Assembly: GCA_003451975.1 (NCBI GenBank)
Contig: DMIX01000115.1
Location: 1-7,375 of the forward strand
Source of the DNA: Propionibacteriaceae bacterium
Lineage (GTDB): Bacteria > Actinomycetota > Actinomycetes > Propionibacteriales > Propionibacteriaceae
Reading direction: 5' to 3'
DNA length: 7,375 nt
Shown in pieces: positions 6,437 to 7,375 of this stretch. The notes under the pieces were generated by a model, which ran no database searches, had not been told where the DNA came from, and was given only the letters and a program-made list of their open reading frames with translations. The position numbers and the translations under genes are program-made. How positions within the stretch are numbered: the first letter of the stretch is position 1; every line of letters begins with the position of its first letter.

Positions 6437-6968
6437 TGTTGTCGCCGGTTATCAGTTGCAGCCAACGGCCGGGTGAACATGGGATCCCCTGCAGTGCGCC
6501 GGATTCGCCGGAGAGCAAGTCCACGGTACCAGATTGTGGCAATCTACTACGCTGCAGTCCGGTGCGTGGTCCACCCGGACGCAGCAGTCCCAGTACGACG
6601 ATGGCGTCGGAGATTGGCCCAGTTGTGGCCATAAGATCCGACTGGTTAAGTCCACGCATAGGCCATGCTGGGACCTGGCAGCCCGCTCATGGAAGTCGTC
6701 GCACAGGTGGAACACGTCCAGGACGCAGTCTTGCCAGGCGCGTTGAATCCGCTCGAATGGACCGCTTTCGCGTCCGGTGAAACACTGAGGTGCCACAGTC
6801 GAGTATTCGTGCGCCATTCGTGGACGGACGGCGGATCAGATATGAACGCCGGGCGCACGAAGATATGCGGACCGCCGCGGCAAGCCGGCGCCGGTCGCCA
6901 GCGCCAGTCGACGGGCAGCCGGGGACCGGCGACTTGAGCGGTGCCGCCGTGGGAGACTGAAAGGTCAG
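6437..6968. other. intergenic stretch without a supported gene
   Basis: About 530 bases lie between the operon promoter and the end of the CBS gene. Open frames exist on both strands (for example 6452-6817 minus and 6689-6937 plus), but none has a Shine-Dalgarno, a recognisable domain or a convincing amino acid composition. No tRNA, repeat array or mobile-element end was seen. It may hold regulatory sites upstream of the promoter, or the remains of a decayed gene. Confidence 0.5.
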
Positions 6969-6991
6969 CCGGCACGCTGCGCCCGCGCCGG
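6969..6991 (-). terminator. possible hairpin after the CBS-domain gene
   Basis: Immediately after the CBS stop codon, CCGGCGC (6991-6985) can pair with GTGCCGG (6975-6969), including one G-T pair, around a 9-nt loop. Downstream is CTGACCTTTC, without a real T-run, so intrinsic termination would be weak. It is GC-rich enough that chance cannot be excluded. Confidence 0.35.
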
Positions 6992-6992
6992 A

Positions 6993-7375
6993 TCAACCTG
7001 TGGTGATGTAGTGCTCGAGCTGTTCGATCAGGAATTGCTGGTGAGAGATGATGGTCTTGACCACATCGCCAATGGACACGAGCCCAACCAACCGGCCATT
7101 TTCGATGACCGGCAAATGGCGAATGCGTTTGTGTGTCATCAAAGCCATGCATTCCTCTACGGTGTTGTCCGGTTCTACATAGGCCACTTTTCCGGTCATG
7201 ATCTCGCCCACCGCTGTTTCCCTGGCAGTACGGCCTTTCAGTTCCACCTCTCTGGCGTAGTCTCGTTCCGAAAGAATCCCGACGACCTGGTCACCATCGA
7301 GGACAACCAATGCGCCGATGCCCTTCGCAGCCATCAGCGCCAACGCATCACGCACTGAGTCGGTGGGTCCGACAG
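6993..7375 (-). CDS. CBS-domain-pair protein, 5' end cut by the window
   Basis: The last 126 residues are visible, and the reading frame stays open to the window edge. Two CBS motifs follow one another. The first has (V)RDALALMAAKGIGALVVLD and VVGILSERDYARE; the second has VEECMALMTHKRIRHLPVIE and LVGLVSIGDVVK, followed by a short amphipathic C-terminal helix (FLIEQLEHYITTG). By family knowledge CBS pairs bind adenosyl nucleotides such as AMP, ATP or SAM and sense energy state. This one has no fused enzyme or channel in the visible part, so it is a stand-alone CBS protein of the usual size of about 140-150 residues, lacking perhaps 15-25 N-terminal residues here. The GTG at 7355 is an internal Val, not the start. 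It is separated by about 720 bp and a promoter from the downstream operon, so a functional link is not indicated. Confidence 0.93.
   Translation of the reverse strand, partial: VGPTDSVRDALALMAAKGIGALVVLDGDQVVGILSERDYAREVELKGRTARETAVGEIMTGKVAYVEPDNTVEECMALMTHKRIRHLPVIENGRLVGLVSIGDVVKTIISHQQFLIEQLEHYITTG

Noticed and set aside
6452..6817. Minus-strand 121-aa open frame in the intergenic region
   Set aside because: It has no SD, no domain, unusual Cys/His/Trp content and no conserved look; at best a fragment.
6646..7152. Minus-strand 168-aa open frame overlapping the CBS gene
   Set aside because: It overlaps the certain CBS coding frame out of phase and has no features of its own.

Overview
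The window is GC-rich bacterial DNA whose genes all lie on the minus strand, so they read from right to left. It holds one apparent five-gene operon (about 6436 down to 79) and the 3' part of an unrelated CBS-domain gene (right edge to 6993), separated by about 720 bases without a convincing gene. The host may be a member of the Chloroflexota. The secreted protein combines an Ig-like domain, a short Cys-rich linker and Trp/Gly-rich C-terminal repeats, a combination I associate with that phylum. This placement rests on recall, not on a search, and is only moderately sure.

Layout in transcription order. (1) 7375-6993: CBS-pair protein, cut by the window edge. (2) 6992-6437: no supported gene; a weak hairpin follows the CBS stop. 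(3) 6436-6409: a strong sigma70-type promoter (TTGACT, 16 bp, TATAAT), followed by a leader of about 134 nt. (4) 6268-5066: secreted multidomain protein. (5) 4968-3208: DUF2207-like membrane protein (signal peptide, extracytoplasmic domain, one TM segment, cytoplasmic half). It ends in a Cys/His/Ser/Ala tail with nine CHSA units and 13 cysteines in 49 residues. (6) 3202-1811: radical SAM/SPASM enzyme with an N-terminal PqqD-like peptide-binding domain (RRE), starting 5 nt after the stop of gene 5. (7) 1787-597: long coiled-coil protein. (8) 573-79: small two-TM protein with a winged-helix-like region and a C-terminal zinc ribbon. Possible weak terminator structures lie at 1-60.

The striking point is the pair formed by genes 5 and 6. 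A radical SAM/SPASM enzyme carrying its own RRE is the hallmark of RiPP (ribosomally made, post-translationally modified peptide) maturation, but there is no small precursor gene here. The only peptide-like candidate is the cytoplasmic CHSA tail of the membrane protein encoded immediately upstream. My working model is that the enzyme cross-links or otherwise modifies the tail of a membrane-anchored protein. The secreted protein, the coiled-coil protein and the zinc-ribbon protein would be further parts of the same envelope-associated system. Gene boundaries, motifs and gene order are read from the sequence. The chemistry, and the roles of the three accessory proteins, are inference.
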